This document shows positions 17,070-26,352 of a stretch of DNA of 64,000 nucleotides, piece after piece (position 1 is the stretch's first letter; each line of letters opens with the position of its first letter). The stretch comes from Alcaligenes sp. SORT26 (GTDB lineage: Bacteria > Pseudomonadota > Gammaproteobacteria > Burkholderiales > Burkholderiaceae_B). The stretch covers positions 4,019,728-4,083,727 of the forward strand of contig NZ_CP070975.1 of assembly GCF_017377875.1 (NCBI RefSeq). The letters are read 5' to 3'. The notes below the pieces were generated by a model, which had not been told where the DNA came from, made no database searches, and saw only the letters and a program-made list of their open reading frames with translations. The position numbers were made by a program, and so were the translations under genes.

Positions 17070-17756
17070 TTATTGTTGCAGAATTTTGCCCGTTTGTTGT
17101 GCACGCTGGGCGGCTTTGGGCACACCACTGGCGGCAGCCTGACGGTAGGTGTCATTTGCCAGCATCAGTTGCACTTCACCCATATTGGCGCGCGCCAGCG
17201 CATAGGATGGATCGGCGGTCAGGGCCATTTTCAGGGCTTCCAGAGCCAGATCCAGCTTGTCTTGCGCAATATATTCAGCCGCCAGATTATTCCAGGGCTC
17301 GGGCAGCTCCGGGTAATAGGTGGTCATGTCCTGATAAATGCCGATGGCACCGTTGTGGTCGCCACTGGCCGACAGGGCACGTGCTTTCAGGAACAGCAGT
17401 TGCACGTTGGCACCGGGCTCGCCACGGTTCTTGCGCTGATCCAGTTGCTTTTCAATGGCCTGCAAGGCGTCGGCATGACGGCCCTGCGCAATCAGGGTGC
17501 TGATGCGCTGGCTGACTTCCGTTGCGCTGAGCGGCAAAGAAGTATCAACACTGGGGGCCAGAACGTCCAGCGCACGGGCCAGACCTTTCCAGCCACGTTC
17601 AGGTTCGGGGGCAATATCCAGCAGCGGATCGTTTACCCGCGCACTGGGTGGGGGCAAATCGGGCAGGGACTGAGCACTCACGGAGTGACCGAAGGCCAGC
17701 AAAAGGGCCAAGGTGCAAGGAGCGAGAAACCGAGTCCGTCTAGGTGTACTGAACAC
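17070..17756 (-). CDS. Secreted tetratricopeptide-repeat protein
   Basis: A 228-residue protein with an N-terminal signal peptide (LAPCTLALLLAFGHSVSA-QS) and about three TPR-like helix pairs between residues 75 and 205 (ISTLIAQGRHADALQAIE, LKARALSASGDHNGAIGIYQ, AAEYIAQDKLDLALEALKMAL). TPR proteins act as periplasmic scaffolds, but no partner is evident. It is co-directional with the cyclophilin and lpxH genes and 31 bases upstream of the former, so it may head a short envelope-related operon. The exact function is unknown. Confidence 0.8.
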   Translation of the reverse strand: MFSTPRRTRFLAPCTLALLLAFGHSVSAQSLPDLPPPSARVNDPLLDIAPEPERGWKGLARALDVLAPSVDTSLPLSATEVSQRISTLIAQGRHADALQAIEKQLDQRKNRGEPGANVQLLFLKARALSASGDHNGAIGIYQDMTTYYPELPEPWNNLAAEYIAQDKLDLALEALKMALTADPSYALARANMGEVQLMLANDTYRQAAASGVPKAAQRAQQTGKILQQ

Positions 17757-17829
17757 AGAGGGGGCGCCTATAAAATCTGGCTTGAAGACCAGGAAGGTTG
17801 GTAGATTGCTGCCTTTAACGAGGTCTGCT

Positions 17830-17838
17830 TGCTATACT
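17830..17838 (+). promoter_or_regulatory. Extended -10 promoter element for cysS
   Basis: TGC-TATACT forms an extended -10 sequence about 108 bases before the cysS start. No good -35 is seen at the expected distance, as is common for extended -10 promoters. Confidence 0.45.
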
Positions 17839-17945
17839 TATTGACCATCATTCTAACCTTGCCTCTTGCCGGGCGGGAAATACGGAACCTAAGCCAAGGG
17901 CAATCGTTCTGGCACAAGGTTCCGATTTTATGACGATTACAGGCC

Positions 17946-19397
17946 ATGTTGCGCATTTATAACTCGTTATCACGCTCTAAAGAGGTGTTTTCTCCGGTTG
18001 AACCGGGCCACGTACGTATGTACGTCTGTGGCATGACGGTGTACGACTTCTGTCACCTGGGACACGCCCGCATGCTGGTCAGCTTTGACATCGTGCAGCG
18101 TTGGTTGCGGGCGAGCGGCTATCGCGTCTCCTATGTACGCAACATTACCGATATTGATGACAAGATCATCCGCCGTGCCGTCGAGCGTGGGCAGCTCATG
18201 TCTGAAGTCACGAACTTCTATATTGATGCCATGCATGCCGACGAAAAGGCATTGGGTGTACAAAGCCCGGATTCAGAGCCGCGTGCCACGCAGCACGTCC
18301 CCGATATGCTGGGCATTATTGCCAAGCTGAAAGAAAACGGCCTGGCCTATCAGTCCGAAGACGGTGATGTGAACTACGCTGTGCGTCAGTTCCCCGGCTA
18401 CGGCAAATTGTCGGGCCGCTCTCTGGACGATTTGCGTGCCGGTGAGCGTGTCGCCCTGAATTCGGCCAAGCGCGATCCTCTGGATTTTGTGCTGTGGAAG
18501 TCGGCTAAAGAAGAAGAGCCTGCCGAATCCAAATGGGAGTCCTCCTACGGTCTGGGCCGTCCAGGCTGGCATATTGAATGTTCGGCCATGAGCAAAGCCC
18601 TGCTGGGTTTGCCGCTGGATATTCATGGTGGTGGCCCGGACTTGAAGTTCCCCCATCACGAAAACGAAATTGCTCAAACGGAAGGCGCGTTTGGCGGTCA
18701 GTTGGCCAATGTCTGGATGCACTGCGGTCCCTTGATGGTGGACTCGGAAAAAATGTCCAAGTCTCTGGGCAACTTCCGCCGTATTCGCGATACCGTGGCT
18801 CCCGATGGTCTGGTCGACGAAGAAAGCAACTACACCGCCAATCCGCGTGAAGCGGAAATGCTGCGCTTCTTTATTGTGCGCAACCATTACCGCAGCATGC
18901 AGAACTACGCGCCAGACAATCTGCGCGATGCTCAGCAAGCGCTGGACCGTCTATATCAGACCCTTCAACACGTTCCTGCCGCCGAAGTCCAAATCGATTG
19001 GACTCAAGGCCCTGCTTTGGCTTTTGCCGAAGCCATGAACGACGATTTCAATACCGCTGGTGCTGTTGCCGTTCTGTTCGAGCTGGCTGGTCAAGCCAAC
19101 CGCGACAAGGATGCGCAGGCCGCCGGTTTGATGCGCGCTCTGGGTGGCGTGATTGGTCTTCTGCAAGTGGACCCTGCTGTCTACTGGCGCGCCAGCACAC
19201 GGTTTGGCCAGGCGGCCAGCGTGGCTGGGGCTGATTCCTTGAGCGACACCCAGATCGACGAATTGCTGGCCGAGCGTGCGCAGGCCAAACAGAACCGCGA
19301 CTTCGCGCGCGCCGACGCGATTCGCGAGCAGCTTAAAGAGCAGGGAGTTGAGCTGGAAGACCGGCCAGGTGGAGCAACACAATGGCGCAGGGCCTAA
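17946..19397 (+). CDS. cysS: Cysteinyl-tRNA synthetase
   Basis: A class I aminoacyl-tRNA synthetase of 483 residues that charges tRNA-Cys. The nucleotide-binding HIGH-type motif is HLGH at residues 37-40 (after [12 protein letters not shown]), and the KMSKS loop is at 269-273. Zinc ligands include the cysteine in VCGMTV and the CSAMSK/HHENE region ([23 protein letters not shown]). The C-terminal anticodon-binding part ends with the Arg-rich [25 protein letters not shown]. It is the first gene of a run ending with lysC, and overlaps the next gene by 16 bases. Confidence 0.97.
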   Translation: MLRIYNSLSRSKEVFSPVEPGHVRMYVCGMTVYDFCHLGHARMLVSFDIVQRWLRASGYRVSYVRNITDIDDKIIRRAVERGQLMSEVTNFYIDAMHADEKALGVQSPDSEPRATQHVPDMLGIIAKLKENGLAYQSEDGDVNYAVRQFPGYGKLSGRSLDDLRAGERVALNSAKRDPLDFVLWKSAKEEEPAESKWESSYGLGRPGWHIECSAMSKALLGLPLDIHGGGPDLKFPHHENEIAQTEGAFGGQLANVWMHCGPLMVDSEKMSKSLGNFRRIRDTVAPDGLVDEESNYTANPREAEMLRFFIVRNHYRSMQNYAPDNLRDAQQALDRLYQTLQHVPAAEVQIDWTQGPALAFAEAMNDDFNTAGAVAVLFELAGQANRDKDAQAAGLMRALGGVIGLLQVDPAVYWRASTRFGQAASVAGADSLSDTQIDELLAERAQAKQNRDFARADAIREQLKEQGVELEDRPGGATQWRRA

Positions 19398-20053
19398 GCG
19401 GCGTTCAATCCGGCCCTCAAGTTCGTTTGGTGGGCAAACCTGATTATTGGGACGACGCGTGCGCCCAGTTGATGAAGCGCGACCGTATCCTGCGCAAGCT
19501 CATTCCCCAGCACGGCGATTACTGGCTGCAACATCAGGCCCCGGCCTTCACCACTTTGGTGCGCTCCATCGTGGGCCAGCAACTGGCTTCGCGTACGGCG
19601 GACCAGCTTTGGCGCAAGCTGCTGGACGGCTGCGGGCAAGCCCTGTCGCCCGAGCTTATTCTGGAGCTGGGGCACGAGGCGCTAAATGGCTTTGGTCTGC
19701 CCAAACGCAAAGCCGAATACATCGTTGATTTGGCGGCACACTTTGATGCTCGTAAAATCGACCCCCAGGCATGGCAATCCCTGTCTGACGAGGCTGTCAT
19801 TGCAGACCTGTGCGCCATTCGTGGCGTGGGTCGCTGGACGGCAGATATGTTTCTGATTTTCAACTTGCACAGACCCGATGTTCTCCCTTTGGATGATGCG
19901 GGCCTGCTCAAGGCAATCTCTCAGCACTATTTCAGCGGCGAACCGGTCTCCCGGTTCGAGGCGCGTGAAGTTGCTCAAGCGTGGGCACCGTGGTGCACGG
20001 TGGCTACCTGGCATCTGTGGCGCAGTCTGAACACAGTTGCGGTACGATACTAA
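19382..20053 (+). CDS. DNA-3-methyladenine glycosylase II (AlkA-like, HhH-GPD)
   Basis: A 223-residue base-excision repair glycosylase of the helix-hairpin-helix-GPD family that removes alkylated purines. The hairpin and catalytic region is [34 protein letters not shown] (about residues 141-174), with the catalytic aspartate in PLDD. It is shorter than E. coli AlkA and lacks its N-terminal domain, as in other bacterial Mag-type versions. Its ATG lies inside the end of cysS in another frame, with GGAG upstream, so it is translated from the cysS message. Confidence 0.9.
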   Translation: MAQGLSGVQSGPQVRLVGKPDYWDDACAQLMKRDRILRKLIPQHGDYWLQHQAPAFTTLVRSIVGQQLASRTADQLWRKLLDGCGQALSPELILELGHEALNGFGLPKRKAEYIVDLAAHFDARKIDPQAWQSLSDEAVIADLCAIRGVGRWTADMFLIFNLHRPDVLPLDDAGLLKAISQHYFSGEPVSRFEAREVAQAWAPWCTVATWHLWRSLNTVAVRY

Positions 20054-20079
20054 ATTAGGCCTAAACCTTAAGAACCGAC

Positions 20080-21045
20080 ATGCGAAATACATTCCTGGAA
20101 TTTGAGCAGCCTTTGGCCGAGCTCGAAGGCAAAATCGAAGAGCTCCGCTATGTGCAATCTGATTCCGCTGTGGATATTTCAGAGGAACTCAGCCGTCTGC
20201 AGCAAAAAAGCCAGACGTTGGCCAAGAACATTTACGCCAAGCTCACGCCTTGGCAAACGGCCTTGGTTGCTCGCCATCCACAACGTCCATACACACTGGA
20301 CTATGTAAACCAGATCTTCTCGGACTTCCACGAGCTGCATGGCGATCGCATGTATGCGGACGACCTGGCAATTGTGGGCGGTCTGGCCCGTTTCAACGGC
20401 ACACCGTGCATGGTCATTGGTCACCAGAAAGGTCGTGATACCAAAGAGCGCGCTCGTCGCAACTTCGGCATGCCGCGCCCGGAGGGCTACCGCAAGGCTC
20501 TACGCCTGATGACCCTGGCTGAAAAATTCGGCATTCCCGTTTTCACCTTTGTGGACACCCCTGGTGCCTACCCTGGTATTGGCGCGGAAGAACGCGGCCA
20601 GTCCGAAGCGATTGGTCACAACCTGTTTGCCATGGCCAAGCTGCGTGTACCTATCATCTCCACCATTATTGGTGAAGGCGGTTCGGGCGGCGCTTTGGCA
20701 ATTGCCGTGGGTGACGTGGTCTCCATGCTGCAATACTCCACCTACGCCGTGATCTCGCCCGAAGGTTGTGCCTCGATTCTGTGGCGCAGCGCGGACAAGG
20801 CGCCTGTGGCGGCTGAAGCCCTGGCCATTACCGCTCCCCGTCTGAAAGAACTGGGTCTGGTTGATCGCGTGATTAACGAGCCTATCGGTGGCGCACATCG
20901 CGACCCCACCATGATGGCGCGTCAATTGGGCCGCGCCCTGGCCGATGCCCTGCGTCAGGTCTCGGGCCTGACTACTGAACAACTGCTGGCGCAGCGTATG
21001 GAACGCCTCTTGGCCTACGGTCGTTATCAGGAAGTTCGTGCCTGA
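20080..21045 (+). CDS. accA: Acetyl-CoA carboxylase carboxyltransferase subunit alpha
   Basis: The protein has 321 residues, the usual length. It works with AccD to transfer CO2 from carboxybiotin to acetyl-CoA, making malonyl-CoA for fatty acid synthesis. Hallmarks include [65 protein letters not shown] and [11 protein letters not shown] with the oxyanion-hole glycines. The tilS gene begins inside its last codons, so coupling is likely. Confidence 0.97.
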   Translation: MRNTFLEFEQPLAELEGKIEELRYVQSDSAVDISEELSRLQQKSQTLAKNIYAKLTPWQTALVARHPQRPYTLDYVNQIFSDFHELHGDRMYADDLAIVGGLARFNGTPCMVIGHQKGRDTKERARRNFGMPRPEGYRKALRLMTLAEKFGIPVFTFVDTPGAYPGIGAEERGQSEAIGHNLFAMAKLRVPIISTIIGEGGSGGALAIAVGDVVSMLQYSTYAVISPEGCASILWRSADKAPVAAEALAITAPRLKELGLVDRVINEPIGGAHRDPTMMARQLGRALADALRQVSGLTTEQLLAQRMERLLAYGRYQEVRA

Positions 21046-22123
21046 TCCTCTGCCTTCCAGTCAGTTGGGGGGCTTTAGCCCCTCACCCCTGCTGCTGGAG
21101 GCGCTTGATCACCACCTAAGTTTTAAAAACGGCGATAGCGTCGCCGTCGCCTTAAGTGGTGGTGCGGACTCGGCAATGCTGGCGGTACATGCCCACCTCT
21201 GGGCCAGCCGCCGCAAAGTCACACTTCATTTTTTTCATATCCATCATGGCCTGCAGGCCCTTGCCGATCAGTGGCAATGGCATGTGCATGAGCTGGCGGC
21301 CCGCTTGCAGCGGCCCTGTCACAGTTTGCGAGTGCAGGTGCAGTCTCGCAGCTTGAGTGCCGATGGTATGGAATCAGCGGCGCGGGATGCCCGCTATCAA
21401 GGTCTGGCAGAACTGGCGCAGTTTGCTGGTTTGCAGCATGTGCTGCTGGCCCATCATCAGGATGATCAAGCCGAAACTGTCTTGATGCGTTTGCTGCGTG
21501 GCACGGGAATCACCGGCCTGGGTGCGATGGCACCGCATATGCAGCGCGATCATCTTGATTACTGGCGACCTTGGCTGGATCAACCGCGATCTCGCATTCT
21601 TCAAGCCAGCCATGACTTTGCCCTTGCCACTGGCTGGCACGCGGTACAAGACCCCACCAATATCAATCCCGACTACACCCGTGGCGCAGTGCGCGATTTG
21701 CTCACGCCTGTGCTGGATGCCCGCTGGCCGGGTTGGCAGGGCCGTCTGCAACGTCAGGCGCAGCTAAGCCGGGAAACACAGGATGTATTGGATAGCGTGG
21801 CTCGTCAGGACTGGCTGACGTTGCAAGCGGATGAGACCGGACGCAGCTTCAGCTTGAGCGCCTGGCGTCAGTTGGAGCCTGCCCGACAAAGCATGGTGAT
21901 CCGTTATTGGTTGCAAGAGCAGGGCGCTGGACTGCCTACTCAGGCGCGTTTGGCGGAATTATTACGCCAGTTGCGCAGCGTACACGCCCAGGGTCACGAC
22001 AGAAATCTGATCTGGAAACATGGACAAAACCTGATCCGCTGTGTGCGGGGTCGGGTGCAGATTGAATCGGTGGATTCGATCAATCAGAAAGACGGACTGA
22101 AGACCGATCAAGCAAGTAAGTAG
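21038..22123 (+). CDS. tilS: tRNA(Ile)-lysidine synthase
   Basis: An N-type ATP pyrophosphatase of 361 residues that converts the wobble cytidine of tRNA-Ile(CAU) to lysidine so that it reads AUA. The P-loop is SGGADS at residues 40-45, followed by [13 protein letters not shown] and [28 protein letters not shown], which are typical TilS signatures. The likely start is GTG at 21038, which overlaps the accA stop by 8 bases. The C-terminal substrate domain is shorter than in E. coli TilS. Confidence 0.93.
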   Translation: MPDPLPSSQLGGFSPSPLLLEALDHHLSFKNGDSVAVALSGGADSAMLAVHAHLWASRRKVTLHFFHIHHGLQALADQWQWHVHELAARLQRPCHSLRVQVQSRSLSADGMESAARDARYQGLAELAQFAGLQHVLLAHHQDDQAETVLMRLLRGTGITGLGAMAPHMQRDHLDYWRPWLDQPRSRILQASHDFALATGWHAVQDPTNINPDYTRGAVRDLLTPVLDARWPGWQGRLQRQAQLSRETQDVLDSVARQDWLTLQADETGRSFSLSAWRQLEPARQSMVIRYWLQEQGAGLPTQARLAELLRQLRSVHAQGHDRNLIWKHGQNLIRCVRGRVQIESVDSINQKDGLKTDQASK

Positions 22124-22290
22124 TTTGGGGTGGCCTGTGGCAGGAGCGTGGGCTATGGTGTTGAGTCGACAAAGTATGTGTTTTTTTGCGCTGGCATGTG
22201 GTAGAGCCTGCGCTTGGGGCACAGAAAGTCGTTAGAATAGTTGGGTTTTGTGTCTATCCCAGACCTTAGCCCTTTGATGCAGAGTAAAAG

Positions 22291-23544
22291 ATGTCCCTGA
22301 TCGTACATAAATATGGCGGCACGTCGATGGGCTCGATCGAGCGCATCCAGAATGTGGCGCGTCGGGTTGCCAAATGGCATGCCGCCGGGCACCAAGTTGT
22401 GGTGGTTCCTTCGGCCATGTCCGGTGAAACCAACCGTTTGCTGGGCCTGGCCAAAGAACTGAGCATTCAGCCTGATCCGCGTGAGCTGGATATGCTGGCT
22501 GCCACGGGCGAACAAGCCAGTAGCGCTTTGTTGGCCATGGCTTTGGCTGCCCAAGGCGTTCCCGCCCGCAGCTACGCTGGTTGGCAAGTTCCCGTCAAGA
22601 CCGACAATGCCTATACACGTGCCCGCATTAGTTCTATTGATGACACCCGCATTCGCCAGGATCTGGACGCAGGCCGTGTGGTCGTTGTGACCGGCTTCCA
22701 GGGTGTGGATGATGAAGGCAATATCACGACCCTGGGTCGTGGTGGTTCGGACACTTCCGCAGTGGCTGTTGCCGCTGCCATGAAGGCCAGCGAATGCCTG
22801 ATCTATACCGATGTGGACGGTGTCTACACGACTGACCCGCGCGTGGTTCCAGAAGCCCGTCGCATGAAAGTGCTGTCCTTTGAAGAAATGCTGGAAATGG
22901 CCTCTTTGGGCTCCAAAGTTCTTCAAATCCGGTCCGTGGAATTTGCTGGCAAGTACAAGGTGCCTGTGCGCGTCTTGTCCTCCATGACCGACCCCATGAT
23001 TCCGCTCGAAGAAGAAATGTCTTCGGGCACGCTGATTACTTTCGAGGAAGACCAAAAAATGGAAGCTGCCGTTGTCTCTGGCATCGCCTTCAGCCGTGAT
23101 GAAGCCAAGTTCACCCTGCGTGCCGTACCCGACACCCCCGGCGTGGCCTATTCCATTCTGGGCCCCATCGCAGCGGCCAACATCGAAGTCGACATGATTT
23201 TGCAGAACCTGTCGGTTCAAGGCACCACAGACTTTTCCTTTACCGTCAGCCGTAATGACGCGCTGCGCACCAAGGAATTGTTGATGAACCAGGTTGGTCC
23301 TGCTGTGGGCGCTGGCGAAATCGTGTTTGACGAAGCCGTGTGCAAAGTGTCCATCGTCGGTATCGGCATGCGTAACCACGCTGGCATCGCCAGCTCCATG
23401 TTCCGTGCCTTGTCCGAAGAGGGCATCAACATCCAGATGATCAGCACCAGCGAGATCAAGACCTCGGTCATCATTGCCGACAAGTACATGGAACTGGCTG
23501 TACGTGCTCTGCACAAGACTTTCGAGCTGGATCAGGAAAAATAA
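22291..23544 (+). CDS. lysC: Aspartate kinase
   Basis: The protein has 417 residues. It phosphorylates aspartate, the first step toward lysine, threonine and methionine. The amino-acid kinase domain (1-250) starts with VHKYGGTSMGS and includes TLGRGGSDTSAVAVAAAM and the SLGSKVLQIRSVEFA segment. Two ACT domains follow (about 265-415; TDFSFTVSRND, IGMRNHAGIASSMFRALSEEGINIQMISTSEIKTSVII) and should bind feedback inhibitors. A possible -10 (TAGAAT, 22233-22238) lies in the 167-base gap before it, so it may have its own promoter. Confidence 0.96.
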   Translation: MSLIVHKYGGTSMGSIERIQNVARRVAKWHAAGHQVVVVPSAMSGETNRLLGLAKELSIQPDPRELDMLAATGEQASSALLAMALAAQGVPARSYAGWQVPVKTDNAYTRARISSIDDTRIRQDLDAGRVVVVTGFQGVDDEGNITTLGRGGSDTSAVAVAAAMKASECLIYTDVDGVYTTDPRVVPEARRMKVLSFEEMLEMASLGSKVLQIRSVEFAGKYKVPVRVLSSMTDPMIPLEEEMSSGTLITFEEDQKMEAAVVSGIAFSRDEAKFTLRAVPDTPGVAYSILGPIAAANIEVDMILQNLSVQGTTDFSFTVSRNDALRTKELLMNQVGPAVGAGEIVFDEAVCKVSIVGIGMRNHAGIASSMFRALSEEGINIQMISTSEIKTSVIIADKYMELAVRALHKTFELDQEK

Positions 23545-23557
23545 TCCCTTTTGCTAT

Positions 23558-23586
23558 TTGCATTGGTTTTTTATAAATGCTATAGT
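23558..23586 (+). promoter_or_regulatory. Sigma-70 promoter of tRNA-Ser
   Basis: TTGCAT and TATAGT are separated by 17 bases, and TGC precedes the -10 (extended form). Transcription should start about 12 bases before the mature tRNA. Confidence 0.75.
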
Positions 23587-23604
23587 AGCTTCTTTCCTAG
23601 AGCT

Positions 23605-23697
23605 GGAGACGTGGCCGAGAGGTTGAAGGTACTCCCCTGCTAAGGGAGCATACGGCTTATACCCGTATCGAGGGTTCGAATCCCTCCGTCTCCGCCA
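23605..23697 (+). tRNA. tRNA-Ser (anticodon GCU)
   Basis: The acceptor stem GGAGACG pairs with CGTCTCC, followed by discriminator G and an encoded CCA. The anticodon loop CTGCTAA carries GCT at 23639-23641, which reads AGC and AGU serine codons. A long variable arm (class II tRNA) and the T loop GGTTCGAATCC are present. Total length is 93 bases including CCA. Confidence 0.97.
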
Positions 23698-23711
23698 GCT
23701 AGAAAATAATT

Positions 23712-23737
23712 AAGCCCTTGTTTTCAAGGGCTTTTTT
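23712..23737 (+). terminator. Rho-independent terminator after tRNA-Ser
   Basis: A perfect 9-base stem (AAGCCCTTG / CAAGGGCTT) with a TTTT loop is followed by a T-run. It lies 15 bases after the tRNA. Confidence 0.92.
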
Positions 23738-24116
23738 ATTGCCTGTTACTTTGCCAGCTGTCGCTTGGACCGTTTGCATGCGGTCGGTGTTTTGAAATTA
23801 TGAGCATCGTCAGTGGACATGTAGCGCCATCTGGACAGGGTTGCAGCCTCTTCAAGTACAAGAACAAAAAAAATATTTGTTACTTTTTTATCCCTGTCTC
23901 CACAGGCTGGCTTGAGCGCGGCACCATAGGCATAGCATACGTTTAAAACGGCACGTAATTTCCAGAGCGCAAGGCTTTTCAACTCAAGACTGTTGAGGAC
24001 TGAAAAGGCTGTGTTGTTTTTGGCACAGGCAAAGAAAAGCAGCCAGTCCCGTGCTTACAATCAAACAATGTGTTTTGCGTCGTTCAAGACGGTAGTCTTG
24101 TTTTTTAGGGCGAGCG
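23738..24116. other. Intergenic region with no convincing gene
   Basis: About 380 bases. A minus-strand open frame of 78 codons (23746-23982) has no ribosome site or recognisable features and I do not call it. The region is locally AT-rich (for example around 23865-23890), and should contain the promoter of the following gene, but I see no confident elements. Confidence 0.4.
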
Positions 24117-24677
24117 ATGATTAAACGAGTCCTCTGTATCTGTGGCATAGCCTTGATGGGCTTGCCGTTTTTGGCGTCTTCGACTGAGCTGGCCTTGGAT
24201 GAGCAGGTCGTGACTCGTTATGTGCAAAGCCTGCGTGATATCTTGCCGGTTCTGCAAACCGTAGAGCGTAGCGAGCCGGTGTGGGATGGTGGTCTGCCAG
24301 ACGGTTTGCCGCCCATGCTGGATGTGACGCAGATGGAGCGTGGTTCGGACCTGTACCGCCAATTGAACAGCCTGACGCAAAAGCATGGCTTTGTCAGCCT
24401 GGATCAATGGAGCAGCCTGGGTCAACAGATCTGGTTGACTCGCCTCTATATTCAAGAGCGTGAAGATCTGGACTCGGTCTATGAGCAACTGGATGTCCTG
24501 GAAGTGGCCTTGCGTGACAATGCCCGTCAATATTCCACGGCCGAGCTGGAGCAATTGATGCGCACCTTTCAGACCAGCAAAAACCATATCCTGCGCTTGA
24601 TTGCGACTCGTAGCGACGTGCCTCCCGTACAAGCACATTTAGCCGAGCTGGATGCAGCGCTGGCCTCCCTGGAATAA
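24117..24677 (+). CDS. Secreted protein of unknown function
   Basis: A 186-residue protein with an N-terminal signal peptide (RVLCICGIALMGLPFLASS-TE, cleavage near residue 23). The rest is predicted mostly alpha-helical with acidic and leucine-rich stretches (LDEQVVTRYVQSLRDILPVLQ, EREDLDSVYEQLDVLEVALRD) and no cysteines after the signal. I do not recognise the family. The frame has normal codon use for the window and its own terminator, so it appears to be a real single gene. It is probably periplasmic. Confidence 0.75.
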   Translation: MIKRVLCICGIALMGLPFLASSTELALDEQVVTRYVQSLRDILPVLQTVERSEPVWDGGLPDGLPPMLDVTQMERGSDLYRQLNSLTQKHGFVSLDQWSSLGQQIWLTRLYIQEREDLDSVYEQLDVLEVALRDNARQYSTAELEQLMRTFQTSKNHILRLIATRSDVPPVQAHLAELDAALASLE

Positions 24678-24705
24678 GGCAGTCAGTCAGGCTGTTTGCT
24701 GGCAT

Positions 24706-24735
24706 CAGGCGCTGCAATAGCGCCTGTTTAGATTT
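24706..24735 (+). terminator. Terminator after the 186-residue secreted protein gene
   Basis: A 7-base stem (CAGGCGC / GCGCCTG) with a 7-base loop is followed by TTTAGATTTT, 28 bases after the stop codon. Confidence 0.7.
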
Positions 24736-24850
24736 TGTTACCAGCAATATTGTCCATTTGTCATAATTTGACGCTTCTTTTCTGAGCATGACAGAAGGAA
24801 TCGGGGATAATTGCCGTCTAATTGAAATCTAGTGGGAAGACTGGAGCGTC

Positions 24851-24991
24851 ATGCGTATCATCTTGATTTTGTTAGGGGCTGCAGTATTGGCTTACCTAAT
24901 TGCCAAAGGCATACGGCAACTGATGGTTGAGCGTCGTCAACTGAAAGACAAGACGCAACAGCCACGTAAAGGAAGCCGTGATGAGCACTGA
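24851..24991 (+). CDS. Small single-span membrane protein, 46 residues
   Basis: An ATG-started frame encodes MRIILILLGAAVLAYLIAKG, a membrane helix, followed by a strongly charged tail (IRQLMVERRQLKDKTQQPRKGSRDEH). Its last 11 bases overlap the start of the SPFH gene, so the two are probably translated together. Such small membrane proteins can be accessory subunits of SPFH complexes, but here that is only an inference from coupling. The upstream GGAAG (about 15 bases before ATG) is an imperfect ribosome site. Confidence 0.6.
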   Translation: MRIILILLGAAVLAYLIAKGIRQLMVERRQLKDKTQQPRKGSRDEH

Positions 24992-25901
24992 TAAAAACCC
25001 CTTAATGAAACTGGCCGCCGGGTCCAAACCGGCAGGTGGCGCTACTTACTCCAAGGGACTGGCGTTCCTGGGTAGTGCCGTTGTTATTTTCCTGATCCTG
25101 ATTGTGGCCTCCATGGGCTCTTTCTTGCAGGTCGACCAGGGCGAGCGTGGTGTCGTGCTGCGTAACGGTAAACTGGTCCGCGTGGCCGAACCTGGTCTGG
25201 ACTTTAAAGTGCCGTTCTTCGATACCGTACGCAAAATTTCGGTACGTGATCATACGGTGCGCATGCAGTTGGAAGCGTACAGTTTCGATCAGCAGTCTGC
25301 CTCCATGGTGGCCTCGGTCACTTACCGTGTTCCTGAAACCGACGTGGCTCAGTTGTACTCCGAGTACGGTTCGCTGGAAGCGCTGGAAGCCCGTCTGCTG
25401 GAGCGTAAAGCCCTTGACGTGATCAAGAACGTGTTTGGTAAATACACCGCAGCCCAGTCGATTCAGAACCGTGAAAAACTGGGCGCTGACATCAACGAAG
25501 CTATGCGTGTGACCCTGGAGTCTGCCCCGCTGCAAATGATGGGTGTGCAGGTTGAGGAAGTGTCCTTCTCCAAGGCTTACGAGCAGTCGATTGAAAACCG
25601 TATGTTGGCCCAGGTTCAGATTGAAACCACCCGCCAACAAAAAGAAACGGCTTCTATTCAGGCTGAAATTCAAGTGGTGCAGGCTGAAGCCGAAGCCCGT
25701 GCTCAGCGTGAGCGTTATATGGCCGAAGCCGATGGTATTCGCCTGCGTGGTGAAGCTGAAGCCAAGGCTATTTCTGCCAAGGCCCAGGCATTGGCCCAGA
25801 ACACCAATCTGGTCAATTTGAATGCGGTGGAGAAATGGGACGGCAAGTTGCCAGAAAGTCTGGTTCCCGGTTCCGCCATGCCATTTATTGGACTGCGTTA
25901 A
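24981..25901 (+). CDS. SPFH/prohibitin-family membrane protein (HflC/stomatin-like)
   Basis: The protein has 306 residues from the ATG at 24981, which has GGAAG 5 bases upstream; a GTG one codon earlier is possible. Residues 25-50 form one membrane helix. An SPFH/band-7 domain follows (VDQGERGVVLRNGKLVRVAEPGLDFKVPF, about 52-220), then an alanine/glutamate-rich coiled coil (IQAEIQVVQAEAEARAQRERYMAEADGIRLRGEAEAKA). Such proteins build ring scaffolds that organise membrane proteins or control FtsH. The neighbouring small membrane protein and DUF4870-like protein suggest a membrane-organising unit. Confidence 0.88.
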   Translation: MSTDKNPLMKLAAGSKPAGGATYSKGLAFLGSAVVIFLILIVASMGSFLQVDQGERGVVLRNGKLVRVAEPGLDFKVPFFDTVRKISVRDHTVRMQLEAYSFDQQSASMVASVTYRVPETDVAQLYSEYGSLEALEARLLERKALDVIKNVFGKYTAAQSIQNREKLGADINEAMRVTLESAPLQMMGVQVEEVSFSKAYEQSIENRMLAQVQIETTRQQKETASIQAEIQVVQAEAEARAQRERYMAEADGIRLRGEAEAKAISAKAQALAQNTNLVNLNAVEKWDGKLPESLVPGSAMPFIGLR

Positions 25902-25992
25902 TCTCTGAGCAGTCACTGACCTGAGCAGGTTTTCTTCGGTAGCGTTATGGCACACGTAGCGCTACCGTTTGTTTTTCCAAGGAGTAATACGG

Positions 25993-26352
25993 ATGAATGA
26001 GGATATGAACCCTGTTCCACAAGGCGAGGGTACAAACCAACTGGTCAGCCTGCGTAATCTGACGCTTATCATTTACGCGCTGTACATTTTGTCCATGTTT
26101 GGTGGTATCACCGCCTTGGTGGCCATCATCATCAACTACATCAAGCGCGATGAAGTCCGGGGGACCTATCTGGAGTCTCACTTTGACTGGCAAATCCGCA
26201 CCTTCTGGTGGGGCTTTGCGGGCGTTGCCGTGTCCTTCTTGCTGATGGCCATTCTGGTTGGTTTTGTGACCATCGCAATTGTTGGCGTGTGGATTTTGTA
26301 CCGCCTGATCAAAGGCCTGCTGGCCTTGAACGATGGCAAGGCAATTGCCTGA
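25993..26352 (+). CDS. DUF4870-like membrane protein
   Basis: A 119-residue protein with three hydrophobic segments: YALYILSMFGGITALVAIIINY, TFWWGFAGVAVSFLLMAILVGFVTIAIVGVW and part of YRLIKGLLAL. The motif NYIKRDEVRGTYLESHFDWQIRTFWWG between them is typical of a widespread betaproteobacterial DUF4870-like family of unknown role. I chose the ATG at 25993 because AAGGAG lies 10 bases upstream. Its stop codon touches the convergent araC-type gene with no gap. Possible linkage to the SPFH gene comes from position only. Confidence 0.82.
   Translation: MNEDMNPVPQGEGTNQLVSLRNLTLIIYALYILSMFGGITALVAIIINYIKRDEVRGTYLESHFDWQIRTFWWGFAGVAVSFLLMAILVGFVTIAIVGVWILYRLIKGLLALNDGKAIA

Noticed and set aside
22153..23514. 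A 453-codon minus-strand frame opposite lysC
   Set aside because: lysC is certain; the opposite translation has shadow-type composition (His, Gly, Asn rich) and no family resemblance.
23746..23982. A 78-codon minus-strand frame after tRNA-Ser
   Set aside because: There is no ribosome site, signal or family feature, and it lies in AT-rich intergenic DNA.
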